Positions 49,246 through 57,960 of a stretch of DNA of 64,000 nt are shown here, in pieces. Position 1 is the first letter of the stretch. Each line of letters opens with the position of its first letter. The position numbers and the translations under genes are program-made. The DNA comes from Streptomyces flavofungini (GTDB lineage Bacteria; Actinomycetota; Actinomycetes; Streptomycetales; Streptomycetaceae): assembly GCF_014650815.1 (NCBI RefSeq), contig NZ_BMVR01000005.1, forward strand, positions 372,001 to 436,000, read 5' to 3'. The notes beneath the pieces were generated by a model. It ran no database searches and was not told where the DNA came from. It saw nothing but the letters and a program-made list of their open reading frames with translations.

Positions 49246-50061
49246 CTAGCCGCGTGGCTCCAGGTGGAACTTGAACGCCGCCGTCCCGGGATCCAGCGCC
49301 GTCACGCCGCCGTCGACCGTCAGGCTCGCGCCGTTCACGTACGACGCCGCCGGGGACAGCAGCCAGGAGATCGCCTCGGCCACCTCCTCGGGGCGGCCGG
49401 GGCGGGCCGCGGGGGTGAGGCGGGTGGCCTCGTCGTAGGCCGCGTCGACCGCTTCGGGGCCCTCGCCGAGGCCCGCGTCCTGGGCGAAGCGGCCCATCCG
49501 CCAGTCCGCCATCTCCGTACGCACCCAGCTCGGGCAGACCGAGTTGGCCCGCAGGCCGCGGGCTCCGTAGTCGACGGCGAGGGAGCGGGTGAGCTGGAGG
49601 AGGGCGGCCTTGGAGGTGGCGTACGCGGCGTTGCCGACGCCGTTGCGCAGGGCGGCGACGGACGCCACCGCGACCACGGAGCCGCGGGCTTCGAGGAGGT
49701 GCGGGAGCGCGGCGCGCAGGAGGAGGAAGGGGCCCGTGAGGTTGGTGGCCATGACGGTGGCCCAGTCCTCTGGGGTGATGTCGCCGACGGCTCCTGGGCG
49801 GCCGGTGCCCGCGTTCAGGACGAGGCCGTCGAGGCGGCCGTACGTCCGGGTGGTGACCGCGACGAGTTCCGCGACCGCGTCCGGGTCGGCGGCGTCGGAG
49901 GGGTGGGCGAGGGCGCCGGTCTCCTCGGCGATCAGGTGCAGCGGCTCGGGACGGCGGCCGGAGACGACCACGCGGTGCCCGGCGGCGCGCAACTGGCGGG
50001 CGGTGGCGGCGCCGATGCCCGTTCCGCCGCCGGTGACGATGACAACTCGGCTGTCCGTCAT
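49246..50061 (-). CDS. SDR family NAD(P)-dependent oxidoreductase (271 aa)
   Basis: VVIVTGGGTGIGAATARQLR at residues 6-25 is the cofactor-binding motif. NAG is in LNAGTGRPG, and the catalytic YATSK follows VASVAALRNGVGNAA near residue 155. The ATG at 50061 has GGAGGG ten bases upstream. A long perfect hairpin lies about 60-100 bases before the start. The substrate is unknown. Confidence 0.9.
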   Translation of the reverse strand: MTDSRVVIVTGGGTGIGAATARQLRAAGHRVVVSGRRPEPLHLIAEETGALAHPSDAADPDAVAELVAVTTRTYGRLDGLVLNAGTGRPGAVGDITPEDWATVMATNLTGPFLLLRAALPHLLEARGSVVAVASVAALRNGVGNAAYATSKAALLQLTRSLAVDYGARGLRANSVCPSWVRTEMADWRMGRFAQDAGLGEGPEAVDAAYDEATRLTPAARPGRPEEVAEAISWLLSPAASYVNGASLTVDGGVTALDPGTAAFKFHLEPRG

Positions 50062-50122
50062 GGGTGTTCGGCCCTCCACGTCCCTCGGGTGCTGGTCGGG
50101 GGCGCGGTGGGCCCCGGCAGCC

Positions 50123-50160
50123 AGGGTCGCACGCGGATTTCCTGTACCGCGTGCGACCCT
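50123..50160. terminator. Perfect 14-bp inverted repeat (terminator or operator)
   Basis: The arms AGGGTCGCACGCGG (50123-50136) and CCGCGTGCGACCCT (50147-50160) surround ATTTCCTGTA. It lies downstream of the small secreted-protein gene and upstream of the SDR gene on the same strand. It may therefore end the first transcript, or serve as an operator for the second. Confidence 0.7.
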
Positions 50161-50357
50161 CCCGCCGCCCGCGCCCACCCCCGCCCGGCTGCCCGTGGGG
50201 GGGCGCAGTCGGGCGGGGCGGTCAGCTGTGGGACGGGCCGTCCAGGCGCCGGCCGACGCGCTCAGGGGCATCGGCCGACGCGGTTCGGGGGGGTGGGGGT
50301 CTTACGGATTCGGGGGGTCGTACGGATTCCGGGGCGGGGCGGGGCGGGGCGTCGGCG

Positions 50358-50648
50358 TCAGCGGATGAGGACGCTGACCCCGGCCGGGGAGTCCAGCTTC
50401 TGGCCCGACTCGACGACCGCGATGACCAGGCCGGTGCAGTTCGGCAGGGCGAAGACGGCGGCGGGCTCGTTCGTGCGGTTGGTGATCCGGAGCGGGCTGG
50501 CGGGGGCGGGGTAGCAGCCGCTGGGGTTCTCGTACGCCGTGTCGTCGAGGAAGAGCGTGCCGCTCGCGGCGACAGCCGAGCCGGGGGCGGCGAAGGCCAG
50601 CATTCCCGCCGTGACCAGGGAACCGAGGGTCGGCGCGATACGACGCAT
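50358..50648 (-). CDS. Small secreted protein (96 aa)
   Basis: A signal peptide (MRRIAPTLGSLVTAGMLAFA, cleavage near AVAA-SG at about residue 28) is followed by 68 residues with two cysteines (SGCYPAP and LPNCTG) that could form one disulfide. The pattern resembles small secreted Streptomyces proteins of unknown role. ATG at 50648 is preceded by GGCAGGAGGCA. No membrane anchor. Confidence 0.75.
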   Translation of the reverse strand: MRRIAPTLGSLVTAGMLAFAAPGSAVAASGTLFLDDTAYENPSGCYPAPASPLRITNRTNEPAAVFALPNCTGLVIAVVESGQKLDSPAGVSVLIR

Positions 50649-51046
50649 GGGCGTGCCTCCTGCCTGCCGGGCCGCTGTCCGCGCCCCTCATGAGTACTCA
50701 ACGTACTGGATCACGCACGCAGCGTCACAGGCGTGCGGAGGCTCAAGATCCCAGGTGGATTGCGCCGTTCGCGCCGTCGGTGTGCTACGGTGCGATGAGC
50801 ACGTGTGTACGCCCTCTCTGGGCGCCGGTGCTTCTCTTCCCCGATTCGGGTGTCGTTCCTCTGGTTGATCTCCGCCTCTGGTTGATCTCCTCGGCTCCAC
50901 CCGTACCGGGCTCCTCGTACTTCACGGCTCGCTCGCGGCCCACGTTCCGTCGGCCGCGCAGCCGCCGCACCGCCCGCTGTCCCCGGCGTGAACTCGCCGC
51001 CGGGCCGGGCCCCTTCATTCGCATGTCCGCGAAAGGACCCACACTC
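50649..51046 (+). promoter_or_regulatory. Long C/T-rich leader of the Rho paralogue gene, with direct repeat
   Basis: A leader of up to 280 bases precedes the Rho-like gene. CCTCTGGTTGATCTCC is repeated almost perfectly back to back near 50858-50890, and the next 120 bases are C-rich and G-poor, the composition Rho binds. TTGCGC near 50760 and TACGGT near 50786 hint at a promoter with a long spacer. Autoregulation by termination in the leader is a reasonable inference; rho genes are known to do this in other bacteria. Confidence 0.45.
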
Positions 51047-52273
51047 ATGACCAGCCAAATCCTCCACAGCGGTGTCCTGGACATCGCCCGCACCGGAACC
51101 GACCGCAACGGCAGCGCCCGCAAGGGCCCCGACCGCAGCGGCACCGACCCCGACAGCACCGGCCGCAGCGCCCCCAACGGGCACCTCCGCGTGGCCGGTT
51201 GCCTCCCCGGCCCGGCCGACCCGATCGTCCCGGCCGCCCTCATCCGCCGATTCGGCCTGCGCACCGGCGACTTCGTCGAGGGCACCTGCGGCGAGAAGCC
51301 GCGCGTGCTCACCGACGTCGCTCGCGTCAACGGCCGCGCGCCCCAAGCCCCCGGCGCCCGGCCGAAGTTCGCCGACCTCACCCCGCTGCACCCGCGCGAG
51401 CGGCTGCGCCTGGAGCTGCCGGGCGGCCCCGACAGCGTCGGCGGCACCCGCGGCTCCGTCGCGACCCGTGTCGTCGACCTCGTCGCGCCCGTCGGCAAGG
51501 GCCAGCGCGGCCTGATCGTCGCGCCGCCGCGCACCGGCAAGACCGTCCTGCTCCAGCAGCTCGCCGCCGCCGTCGCCGAGAACCACCCCGAGTGCCACCT
51601 CATGGTCGTCCTCCTCGACGAACGCCCCGAGGAAGTCACCGAGATGCGGCGCTCCGTACGCGGCGAAGTGCTCGCGTCCACCTTCGACAAGGCCCCGAAG
51701 ACCCACATCGCCCTCGCCGAACTCGCCGTCGAACGCGCCAAGCGCCTCGTCGAGGAGGGCCGCGACGTCGTGATGCTCTTCGACTCGCTGACCCGCCTGT
51801 GCCGCGCCTACAACAACTCCGCCGCGTCCGGCGGCCGCACCCTCAGCGGCGGCGTCGACGCGGGCTCCGTCCAGGGCCCCAAGCGCCTCTTCGGCGCCGC
51901 CCGCCTCGCCGAGGAGGGCGGCTCCCTCACCATCCTCGCCACCGCCCTCGTCGAAACCGGCTCCCGCGCCGACGACTACTACTTCGAAGAACTCAAGTCC
52001 ACCGGCAACATGGAACTCCGCCTCAACCGCGCCCTCGCCGACCGCCGCGTCTTCCCGGCCGTCGACGTCAAGCCTTCCGGCACACGCCGCGAGGAACTCC
52101 TCGTACCGGCGGCTGAGCTGGCCGCGGTACGGGGCCTGCGCCGCGCACTGGACCGCCGAGAAGGCCCGGACGGCGTGGAGGCCCTGCTCGGCCATCTGCG
52201 CAAGACGCCCAGCAACGCGGTGTTCCTACGCCAGGTCCGCGAGACGGTGCCGTCGGCGGCCGTGGCGGCGTGA
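51047..52273 (+). CDS. Compact transcription termination factor Rho paralogue (408 aa)
   Basis: The ATPase core is complete: [20 protein letters not shown] (P-loop near residue 160), [57 protein letters not shown] and [20 protein letters not shown], matching the Q- and R-loop regions of hexameric Rho. The N-terminal part is short, with a 40-residue low-complexity start, then [20 protein letters not shown] and a reduced RNA-binding domain. Streptomyces housekeeping Rho is much longer, so this is probably a second, specialised copy. ATG at 51047 follows AAAGGA; an ATG eight codons earlier is possible. Confidence 0.88.
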   Translation: MTSQILHSGVLDIARTGTDRNGSARKGPDRSGTDPDSTGRSAPNGHLRVAGCLPGPADPIVPAALIRRFGLRTGDFVEGTCGEKPRVLTDVARVNGRAPQAPGARPKFADLTPLHPRERLRLELPGGPDSVGGTRGSVATRVVDLVAPVGKGQRGLIVAPPRTGKTVLLQQLAAAVAENHPECHLMVVLLDERPEEVTEMRRSVRGEVLASTFDKAPKTHIALAELAVERAKRLVEEGRDVVMLFDSLTRLCRAYNNSAASGGRTLSGGVDAGSVQGPKRLFGAARLAEEGGSLTILATALVETGSRADDYYFEELKSTGNMELRLNRALADRRVFPAVDVKPSGTRREELLVPAAELAAVRGLRRALDRREGPDGVEALLGHLRKTPSNAVFLRQVRETVPSAAVAA

Positions 52274-52308
52274 GGCCCGGGGCGCACGAGGTGCGGAGCG
52301 CGGCGCGG

Positions 52309-52815
52309 TCACAGCTTCGAGAACCTGGCCCGCCAGGACCAGCCCATGTCGAGCACCGTGTCCCGCAGGTGGTTCTTCAGGTCCGCGGTGTCGTACTCGA
52401 CCTTCTTCTTGATGCGGCGCTTTCCGTCTGGTCCGAGCTCTCTCGACCAGGAGACGGACGCCCACCGGAGCTGTCCTCGACCCGAGGTGTACACGCTGCG
52501 CGACATCGAGGTGGCCGGCAGCTGCCATTGGTAGTCGAGGGAGCGGACTTGGCACTCGTCCGGCATCAGGCGCATCCGCGTCTGCAGGACCGAGTCCTCT
52601 GTGGCCGAGTGGAAGTACTTGCGCCAGACAGGATCCGTGCAGTGCCAGTCCGCCACCAGGTCGGCGCCCTCCTCCGGGTCTCCGTCGCGCACGGTCCAGG
52701 GGGCGTCGGGTCCGTTGAGGTCGAGCAGCGCCTCGATGACCTCCTCCGGTGTGCAGGGCGGTGCGATGTCGTCGGGTGGATGCGTGACGCGTTCGAAGCG
52801 GCTGAAGATACCCAT
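52309..52815 (-). CDS. Conserved hypothetical protein (168 aa), last gene of a secretion-like locus
   Basis: The protein is soluble and Trp-rich (DAPWTVRDG, TDPVWRKYFHSATEDSV, RWASVSWSRELGPDGKRR, LDMGWSWRARF) with no signal peptide. It starts 9 bases after the end of the 161-residue gene and is the last of four genes on this strand. Its family is not recognised. Location suggests a chaperone or immunity-like partner of the proteins upstream. Confidence 0.65.
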   Translation of the reverse strand: MGIFSRFERVTHPPDDIAPPCTPEEVIEALLDLNGPDAPWTVRDGDPEEGADLVADWHCTDPVWRKYFHSATEDSVLQTRMRLMPDECQVRSLDYQWQLPATSMSRSVYTSGRGQLRWASVSWSRELGPDGKRRIKKKVEYDTADLKNHLRDTVLDMGWSWRARFSKL

Positions 52816-52824
52816 GGGAGCAAC

Positions 52825-53310
52825 CTAGTTGGGCCGCACCGTGGCCACGATGTCCCGGAAGTCCTCCAGGACGTCGTCGTGCTGGGCCGTGGTGGCGGTC
52901 AGGATCAGCCGGACCACCATGCGGCGGGCCGGGGCGTGGACGTCAAGGAGGGACAGATACACCTGGGACTGCGTGAGCTCGCGGCGCACGCCGTTCACGA
53001 CGGTCGTGAGGGCCAGTGTCTGCGTAAGGCCGGGGGCCGCGGCGGAGCCGATCTCGTGGCGGCTCGTGACGTCCAGCGACTCGGCGACCGCGCTCAGGTC
53101 TGCCACTGACTCGTCACCGAGCTCGGCCAGGGTCGCGGCGTCCGGCCGGTACGCGCTGTCGACGGTCACGTTGGCGGTGAAACCGTCGTCCGGATGCGCG
53201 TGGACCGCGACGAAGGCGGCGTCCGGGACGCCCACCAGTTCCGGGGGCGCCGCCTGCCAGCTCTCCGGGAGCCGCAGTTCAAGGGGCACGGGTATGGGGT
53301 GGCTGGACAT
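52825..53310 (-). CDS. Hypothetical protein, LpqN/DcrB-like fold (161 aa)
   Basis: PIPVPLELRLPESWQAAPPE followed by DAAFVAVHAHPDDGFTANVT and, at the end, RLILTATTAQHDDVLEDFRD resembles the PsbP/DcrB-like fold of LpqN-type proteins, but without a lipobox or signal peptide. Such proteins are frequent neighbours of type VII secretion substrates in actinomycetes. The ATG at 53308-53310 has a purine-rich GGAAGCGAG upstream. The call is moderate. Confidence 0.6.
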   Translation of the reverse strand: MSSHPIPVPLELRLPESWQAAPPELVGVPDAAFVAVHAHPDDGFTANVTVDSAYRPDAATLAELGDESVADLSAVAESLDVTSRHEIGSAAAPGLTQTLALTTVVNGVRRELTQSQVYLSLLDVHAPARRMVVRLILTATTAQHDDVLEDFRDIVATVRPN

Positions 53311-53369
53311 GGAGTTCTCGCTTCCGTGGCGTGGGGGAGTGCGTGCGGGGCCGCCGCATCGGACCAGGC

Positions 53370-54722
53370 TCAGGGCCGCAGGCTGCGTAGCCCGTCCGTG
53401 ACCCCGCCCGCGATGTCCTTGACCTTCCCGGCTCCGTCCCCGAGCGCTCCGGCCGCGTCCTTGGCGGTGTCCACCACCTTGCCCGGCTCCACCGTGAACT
53501 CCAGACCCAGGCCGAGACCGGCGGGCCCGAGGCCGACGCCACCCTTGACGCCAAGGTGGTACTTTCCGTCCTCGCCTCTGGAGATCAGCTTGCCCTCCAC
53601 GCCGACGGCCTTCCAGTCCTCGTATGTGACGCCTACGCCGATGCCGCCGACGTCGGCACCCGCGGCGGCACCGTATTTCGCCCCGGCGAAGAGCTTTCCC
53701 CCAAACTCGAACCCTTGCGTGAGGTCCATCTTCGCGTCGCCCGAAGCCTCGGCCCCGGCGAACCCGGTCCCCCGGCCGTAGACGCCGAAGTTCCCAGCCT
53801 CCGCCCGCCCTTCGGCCATGCCTCGTACCCCGGCGGACGCTTCGCCGTTGAGGCTGACTCCGGTATCGCTGATGTCGAGGCCCCCCGTGACCCTGGCCCC
53901 GCCATAGACGTCCGCGATACCGGAGAACGTCCGGTGGCCGTCGGTCAGCTTTCCGTCCGCGGTCACGTGGAATCCGTCGGCCGCCAGCTTGAGCATGCCC
54001 TGCCTGCCGTAGCCCGGCCCGCTGAGCGCGTAGTCGGTGCCGGGCCCGGTGAGGACGACACCACCCTCGGCCTGCCACGAAGTGCCGTCCGACGAGGCAC
54101 CGCCCGCGGGGGCGACGCAGGGCTTGTCCAGGTTCCCGTCGGCGTAGGGGTTGAAGCCGATGGCGCCGCCGCGCTTCGCGGGGTCGCCGCCCGCCGCGCG
54201 TGTCAGGGCGCGGCGCACGCTCTGGTCGGCGTCGTCCACGGCCCGTACCGCGTCGGCGATCCGCTCGGTCCACTCCTGCGCCGCGCTGCGGGCCTTGGCC
54301 GTCACGGCGGCGTAGTCGGGGTCGTTGTCGGCGCTGCCGTCCGGCGAGGGTTTGTCGAGGCCGACGTAGGTGGCTCTGCCCGAGCTGTCGACCTTGAAGT
54401 CCTTCGCCTCGGCGTCGCCGACCAGGTCCCGCAGGGACTTCTGCAGTCCGGTCAGCTTGATGTGCGCCTGCTTGAGGAGGCCGGCGAGGGCCAACGCCTC
54501 CTGTCGGGCTGCCGCGTACTCGAACCCGGTCGCCGTTGCCGTCTTCTGGTGGGCGCGGAAGGCCTCACCCTCCCACTTGCCGTTGGCCAGCGCCCTCGGC
54601 ACCAACTTCTCGTAGTCGTCCTTGAGTTCGCCGAATCGGTCGCCCATCTTCCGCCAGGCGTCGGACACGTCCGACAGCGGCGAGAGATCGGCGGTCATCA
54701 CGTCCTGATAGGTCAGTCCCAC
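53370..54722 (-). CDS. Large helical/Gly-rich protein, probable type VII secretion-type substrate (450 aa)
   Basis: Residues 1 to about 190 are helical and WXG100/LXG-like (SDVSDAWRKMGDRFGELKDD with ANGKWEGEAFRAHQKTA, carrying a W-x-G turn, then LKQAHIKLTGLQKSLRDLVG). The second half is Gly/Ala-rich beta (GGARVTGGLDISDTGVSLNG, AAAGADVGGIGVGVTYEDWK) and may be a repeat or translocation domain, ending VKDIAGGVTDGLRSLRP. No signal peptide is present, as expected for this secretion route. The GTG at 54720-54722 follows a GGGGGAACGG run. No toxin active site was recognised. Confidence 0.65.
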   Translation of the reverse strand: MGLTYQDVMTADLSPLSDVSDAWRKMGDRFGELKDDYEKLVPRALANGKWEGEAFRAHQKTATATGFEYAAARQEALALAGLLKQAHIKLTGLQKSLRDLVGDAEAKDFKVDSSGRATYVGLDKPSPDGSADNDPDYAAVTAKARSAAQEWTERIADAVRAVDDADQSVRRALTRAAGGDPAKRGGAIGFNPYADGNLDKPCVAPAGGASSDGTSWQAEGGVVLTGPGTDYALSGPGYGRQGMLKLAADGFHVTADGKLTDGHRTFSGIADVYGGARVTGGLDISDTGVSLNGEASAGVRGMAEGRAEAGNFGVYGRGTGFAGAEASGDAKMDLTQGFEFGGKLFAGAKYGAAAGADVGGIGVGVTYEDWKAVGVEGKLISRGEDGKYHLGVKGGVGLGPAGLGLGLEFTVEPGKVVDTAKDAAGALGDGAGKVKDIAGGVTDGLRSLRP

Positions 54723-54744
54723 GGTCCGTTCCCCCCCCAGGACG

Positions 54745-55215
54745 TCACATGCGGTCGAACGCGCTGGCCGGGCGTCGCAGCACACCGATGCCCGCGACCT
54801 GAAAGCCGATGTCGGCGTCCGGGGAGTGCAGGGCGTTCTTCGCGCCGCGCAGCCCGTTCATCTCCTGGTGCAGACGTCCGAGCAGCGCCGAGGTCTGGCC
54901 CTGCCACACCGCCATGGCGTCGGAGAGCCCCTTGTACGTGGCCCAGCTCGACAGGCCGCCGCTCAGTCCCGTGTCGGGCTTCCCCATGCCGCCCTGCGGG
55001 GAGCCCGGACCGGCCAGTGGCGCGTGCACCTGGCCGCCGCCCTCGGCCATCCGTCCGGCGGCCTTCGTGTCCGGCAGCAGTCGGTTCTCCATGAACCGGA
55101 CCGCGCGCTTCTTGTCCGTCGCCGAACTCGCCAGTGACGTCTCCCCGGCACCGCCCCACGCCGGATCCGTCTGGGCCAGTTGCATGCGCTGGGCCGTGTC
55201 GTTCTCAGAGCTCAT
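54745..55215 (-). CDS. Hypothetical protein, first gene of the secretion-like locus (156 aa)
   Basis: An acidic, flexible N-terminus (SSENDTAQRMQLAQTDPAWG) precedes two helical stretches (ATDKKRAVRFMENRLLPDTK and MAVWQGQTSALLGRLHQEMN), with WQG resembling the WXG turn. The gene ends 22 bases before the start of the 450-residue gene, so it is likely a small partner of it. ATG at 55213-55215. Confidence 0.6.
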   Translation of the reverse strand: MSSENDTAQRMQLAQTDPAWGGAGETSLASSATDKKRAVRFMENRLLPDTKAAGRMAEGGGQVHAPLAGPGSPQGGMGKPDTGLSGGLSSWATYKGLSDAMAVWQGQTSALLGRLHQEMNGLRGAKNALHSPDADIGFQVAGIGVLRRPASAFDRM

Positions 55216-55397
55216 GTGCACCCCCGTCGGCTGTGCACGCCTCCGCCTGGTCGTGGCTGTGTGAGAGACGTGCGTGTCCGGTGCCAGAGTAACTTCAATT
55301 CCCCTGTGCAAACTAGGGAGTTGGGTGAGAAGTATGTGCCAGGCGGCTTCTCGGCAGCCGATTCTCGGTGCGAGGGCTTCAGGAGCGGCTGACGAGG

Positions 55398-56729
55398 TCA
55401 GTCGGCCGTGCGCGTGATGTGCACCCGGTAATTCCCGTCCAGGTCCGCCCCCGCGACCGTGATGCGTACTCCCGACGCCCGGTCCGTGAAGGTTTCGCCG
55501 GGGGTGTAGGGGGCGTCCGAGAGTTCGGCGTGGACGTTGGGGGTGCGGGTGCAGCCGCCGCTGTCCCGGGTGGCGTCGGAGACCGTGACGGGGCCGTGGC
55601 CGGTGTCGACGTCGGCGTCCACGCGGTAGACGAGGACGCCGGGGCGGCAGACGGCTTCGTCGTTGCCGGCGCGGGTGCGGACCTCGACGGCGTAGCCGGT
55701 CTTCTTGGTGAGGGGGACGAAGGCGAGTTTCGTGCCGCCGTCGGCGGCGAGGGGGCTGAGGAGGTGTTCCGTGGTGCCGCGGGACGCGGCGCAGTTGACC
55801 TGGGTGTCGTCGAGCCAGCCGAGCTTCCACTTGTGCCAGGCCAGCAGGTCGTTGTTGGCGCCCCAGTCCTCGCTCATGATGTCCCAGTGGCCGACCGAGC
55901 CCCCGCCGTCCTGCGTGTACAGGTCGGGCAGGCCGAAGACGTGGCCGTTCTCGTGCGGGAGGACGCGGTAGCCGGTCTGGTCGTAGCTGCCGGAGCCGTC
56001 GTCCTGGCGGCTGTAGACGAAGGACGCGTTGGAGACCGGCACGCCGTCGGCGACGGGTGCCTCGTGGTTGCCCGCGAACGTCACCGACAGGACGGTGTCC
56101 AGGGCGGAGGGGCCCGCGTTCGGGGTGACGAGGATGTTCGCCAGGTCGTACGCCGAGAAGTCCACGTCCGGGTCGGCCGCCGCCACGATGTCGTCGACCA
56201 GCTCCCGGTAGCCGGGGTCGAAGGGGGCGCCGCGCTCTATCCCGTACTTCTTGAAGGGCTTGGGCATCCGCAGCCAGTCCTGGACGGGCGCCTCCGCGCG
56301 GTAGTCCACGCGGCCGTAGGAGCTGGTGCGGAACCAGTCCGTGGTCTGCGGGAAGAACTCCCCGAGCCGGTCGAGCGCGGAGCCCTCGCCGGGGGCGTCG
56401 GAGAAGTCGATCATCAGGTTCAGGGCCCGGACCGTGCCGGTGGAGCGGGCGTAGCCGGGGCCCGTGGGGATGCCCTCGGGCATCTGCACCCCGAGGGCCC
56501 CGCTGATCATGCACGGGCCGAGCGCGGTCGGCCGGGCCTGCGCCGTGGAGCCCGCGGCCGAGGGCGTCTCGGCCATCAGTCGCCCGGTGCTCGCCGACGC
56601 GGTGACCGCGAGGGCGAGAGCCGTGAGCCCGGCCAGCGCCGCCGTGCGCGGCGGGATCCGCCGGGCCGTGCGGGCCGCCCGGGTACGCGGGCGGGGGCGG
56701 GCTATGGGCTTCCGGGTCGGCTGCTGCAT
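55398..56729 (-). CDS. Secreted M6 family metalloprotease (443 aa)
   Basis: A long basic N-region and a hydrophobic segment (TAALAGLTALALAVTASAS) form the export signal. RALNLMIDFSDAPGEGSALD starts the peptidase domain. LPHENGHVFGLPDLY near residue 258 carries the zinc motif HExxH with the third ligand nearby. GHWDIMSEDWGANNDLLAWH and WKLGWLDD are the conserved M6 (immune inhibitor A/PrtV-like) downstream block. ATG at 56727-56729 follows GGAGGG. It stands alone, divergent from the TetR/MFS pair. Confidence 0.9.
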   Translation of the reverse strand: MQQPTRKPIARPRPRTRAARTARRIPPRTAALAGLTALALAVTASASTGRLMAETPSAAGSTAQARPTALGPCMISGALGVQMPEGIPTGPGYARSTGTVRALNLMIDFSDAPGEGSALDRLGEFFPQTTDWFRTSSYGRVDYRAEAPVQDWLRMPKPFKKYGIERGAPFDPGYRELVDDIVAAADPDVDFSAYDLANILVTPNAGPSALDTVLSVTFAGNHEAPVADGVPVSNASFVYSRQDDGSGSYDQTGYRVLPHENGHVFGLPDLYTQDGGGSVGHWDIMSEDWGANNDLLAWHKWKLGWLDDTQVNCAASRGTTEHLLSPLAADGGTKLAFVPLTKKTGYAVEVRTRAGNDEAVCRPGVLVYRVDADVDTGHGPVTVSDATRDSGGCTRTPNVHAELSDAPYTPGETFTDRASGVRITVAGADLDGNYRVHITRTAD

Positions 56730-57145
56730 GCGTGAGCCCTCCACTCCGCGGCAGCCGCCGGTCCTGGCTGCACCCTGTTCGATCACCCTGTGCCGGGGTG
56801 TGCGCGGGCGCTCGCTGAGCGCGACCGATCGTGGGTTTCTGCCGGTGGGAGGGGGTGCGCGGGGCGGTCTCGCTGAGGGGTTGGGCCATTGGGAGGGGCG
56901 CGGGTGCGCGGGTGCGGGCGGTGGCTGGGGTGAGGGGGCTTACCAGGTCAGGGAGATGTGACGCGGGTCACATGCGAGGCGGGAAATAACCGGGGATCGT
57001 CTCCCCGTTTAGACGGGTGTCCGTGTGAAACGGGGATCCACTCCCCGGATCGCACACCTCAGTTCTCCCACCGGGAAAATCGTTGGACCCGCCACCGCGG
57101 ACCCTGCGAGCCTGAGGCCTTTGACCGCTTAGGGGAGTGTTCGCC
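56730..57145. other. 416-bp divergent region between the M6 protease and TetR genes
   Basis: The left half (56787-56940) is G-rich with no supported gene. The right half holds the two tandem operators at 56991-57007 and 57031-57047 and the TetR promoter. GGTCACATGCGAGGCGGG and GATGTGACGCGGGTCACA near 56953-56975 give an additional GTGAC-GCG-GGTCAC palindrome. Confidence 0.6.
56991..57047 (+). promoter_or_regulatory. Two tandem operators CGGGGA-n5-TCCCCG, 40 bp centre to centre
   Basis: CGGGGA-TCGTC-TCCCCG at 56991-57007 and CGGGGA-TCCAC-TCCCCG at 57031-57047 are two perfect 6-5-6 palindromes, spaced by about four helical turns. They lie 100-155 bases upstream of the TetR start and are the best candidate binding sites for that regulator. 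Confidence 0.75.
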
Positions 57146-57862
57146 GTGGAAACCGCCACCGCCGCGCAGCGCCGTGTCACCCGTCCGCGGGCCGACGCCC
57201 TGCGCAACCGGGAGCGGATCGTCACCGCCGCCCGCGAGATGTTCGTCGAGCAGGGGCCCGACGTGCCGCTCGACGAGATCGCGCGCCGCGCGGGTGTCGG
57301 CAACGCCACGGTGTACCGCCACTTCCCCGACCGCGGCGAACTCGTGCACCACGTCGTCCTGTCGGTCACCGACCGCATCACGGCCCAGGCCGACGAGGCG
57401 ACCGCGACCGCCGAGGCCGACCCCGAGGCCGCCTTCGAGGCGCTGCGGGTCTTCGTCCACGCCGCGGTGGACGAGCGCATCGGCGCCCTCTGTCCGATCC
57501 TCTCCGAGGCCATCGACCCCGACCATCCCGATCTGCACGCCGCCCGTGTCCGGCTCGAAGACGCCGTCGAAGGGCTGATGGCGCGAGGCCGCGCCGTCGG
57601 GCAGCTGCGTACCGACATCGCCGTCGGGGATCTGATGGTCGCCCTCTCCCAACTGACCAGGCCGCTGCCCGGCGCCGGCTGCCTGGTGGACTTCGATCAG
57701 TTCGTCCACCGCCATCTGCAGCTGTTCCTGGACGGCTTGATGGCGCCGGCGCGCTCCGAACTCCCGGGGCACGCCGCGACGTTGGAGGAGCTGCGCCGCG
57801 ACCACGACCAGCGGCGGCAGCGGCAGCCGCGCATCAGCGAGGAGGGCCTGGGTCAAAAGTAG
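57146..57862 (+). CDS. TetR family regulator (238 aa)
   Basis: The helix-turn-helix is REMFVEQGPDVPLDEIARRA followed by GVGNATVYRHFPDRGELVHH at residues about 33-72. The ligand domain follows (VDERIGALCPILSEAIDPDH). GTG at 57146 is eight bases after AGGGGAG and preferred over a GTG three codons earlier. An EmrB/QacA-type exporter gene follows 98 bases downstream on the same strand, and two tandem palindromes lie upstream. The protein probably represses both genes until a drug or metabolite binds. Confidence 0.9.
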   Translation: METATAAQRRVTRPRADALRNRERIVTAAREMFVEQGPDVPLDEIARRAGVGNATVYRHFPDRGELVHHVVLSVTDRITAQADEATATAEADPEAAFEALRVFVHAAVDERIGALCPILSEAIDPDHPDLHAARVRLEDAVEGLMARGRAVGQLRTDIAVGDLMVALSQLTRPLPGAGCLVDFDQFVHRHLQLFLDGLMAPARSELPGHAATLEELRRDHDQRRQRQPRISEEGLGQK

Positions 57863-57960
57863 GACCCGACCTCACGACCAGAGGCCCATGCGCTCGCACG
57901 CCCATCGAGTGTCTCGTATCTCCCGTAATCACCTCTTTGTCTTCCTAGGTGGACCCACGC

